Origin: an uncultured Lachnospiraceae bacterium
Lineage (GTDB): Bacteria > Bacillota > Clostridia > Lachnospirales > Lachnospiraceae
Direction: 5' to 3'
NCBI GenBank assembly: GCA_902766655.1
Contig: CACXEL010000388.1
Span: forward strand, 1 to 6,961
Length of the DNA stretch: 6,961 bases
A program made the position numbers and the translations under genes. Of this stretch, positions 6,779-6,961 are shown piece by piece (position 1 is the first letter of the stretch; every line of letters starts with the position of its first letter). The notes beneath the pieces are model-generated. The model had not been told where the DNA came from and ran no database searches. It saw only the letters and a list, made by a program, of their open reading frames with translations.

Positions 6779-6961
6779 GACAGGCGGGATATCTCACCGA
6801 GGATCCCGTTGATGAAGGAGGGCGAGCTGTCGCCGCCGTAGATCTTGGCCAGCTCCACCGCCTCGTTGATGGCAACACCCTCGGGGATCTTGTCGTCGAA
6901 CTTCATTTCATAGACAGCGACCCTGAGGATGGCCAGATCACAGCTGGCGAACCGGTTGGTC
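6775..6961 (-). CDS. nusB: Transcription antitermination factor NusB, 5' part outside the window
   Basis: NusB binds boxA RNA together with NusE (ribosomal protein S10) and helps antitermination during rRNA transcription. Only the C-terminal 61 residues are present. I read them from the window edge ([13 protein letters not shown]) to the TGA at 6777-6775. The family-typical segments are [14 protein letters not shown], then [20 protein letters not shown] and [11 protein letters not shown], which form the C-terminal helices of the all-alpha NusB fold. Full-length family members are about 130-160 aa, so a little under half the protein is visible. The stop overlaps the ATG of xseA (ATGA), which makes nusB the first gene of the operon seen here. 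Its promoter, and any genes further upstream, lie outside the window. Confidence 0.93.
   Translation of the reverse strand, partial: TNRFASCDLAILRVAVYEMKFDDKIPEGVAINEAVELAKIYGGDSSPSFINGILGEISRLS

Noticed and set aside
1..6961. Mobile element, CRISPR array, defence island, tRNA or other novel system
   Set aside because: No transposase, integrase, inverted repeat pair, repeat-spacer array, tRNA-like fold or unknown gene was seen. All coding space is filled by recognised housekeeping genes.

Overview
The window is a piece of an ordinary bacterial chromosome, fairly G+C-rich, with every recognisable gene on the minus strand. Gene content and order (nusB-xseA-xseB-tlyA-nadK-argR-recN), strong GGAGG-type ribosome binding sites and the style of the glycogen synthase point to an anaerobic Firmicute of class Clostridia, probably a Lachnospiraceae-like lineage. 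The class is inferred with fair confidence and the family only tentatively.

Read in the direction of transcription (from 6961 down to 1), the window opens inside nusB, a transcription antitermination factor, of which only the C-terminal 61 residues are present. xseA and xseB (exonuclease VII large and small subunits), tlyA (S4-domain rRNA 2'-O-methyltransferase), nadK (NAD kinase), argR (arginine repressor) and recN (SMC-like DNA repair ATPase) follow. These seven genes are packed as one operon: ATGA overlaps at nusB/xseA and xseB/tlyA, an 8-bp overlap at xseA/xseB, gaps of 30 and 11 bp around nadK, and a 23-bp overlap at argR/recN. A bulged hairpin with T-runs just after recN ends the unit.

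A 253-bp AT-richer gap follows. It carries the recN terminator (1391-1439), a near-consensus sigma-A-type promoter (GTGACA, 17 bp, TATAAT), a helically phased 10-bp direct repeat just upstream of that promoter, and a leader of about 90 nt. This drives glgA, glycogen synthase, which runs off the window with about 70 C-terminal residues missing.

The operon combines housekeeping functions (RNA synthesis and modification, NADP supply, DNA repair) with one regulator, ArgR. Nothing indicates a mobile element, CRISPR array, prophage or new defence system. The points worth a second look are the short operon layout (no ispA/dxs between xseB and tlyA, no spoIVB/spo0A after recN), the contrast in ribosome binding sites between xseA and xseB, and the repeat upstream of the glgA promoter. 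Several long plus-strand open frames lie antisense to these genes and are judged to be shadows.
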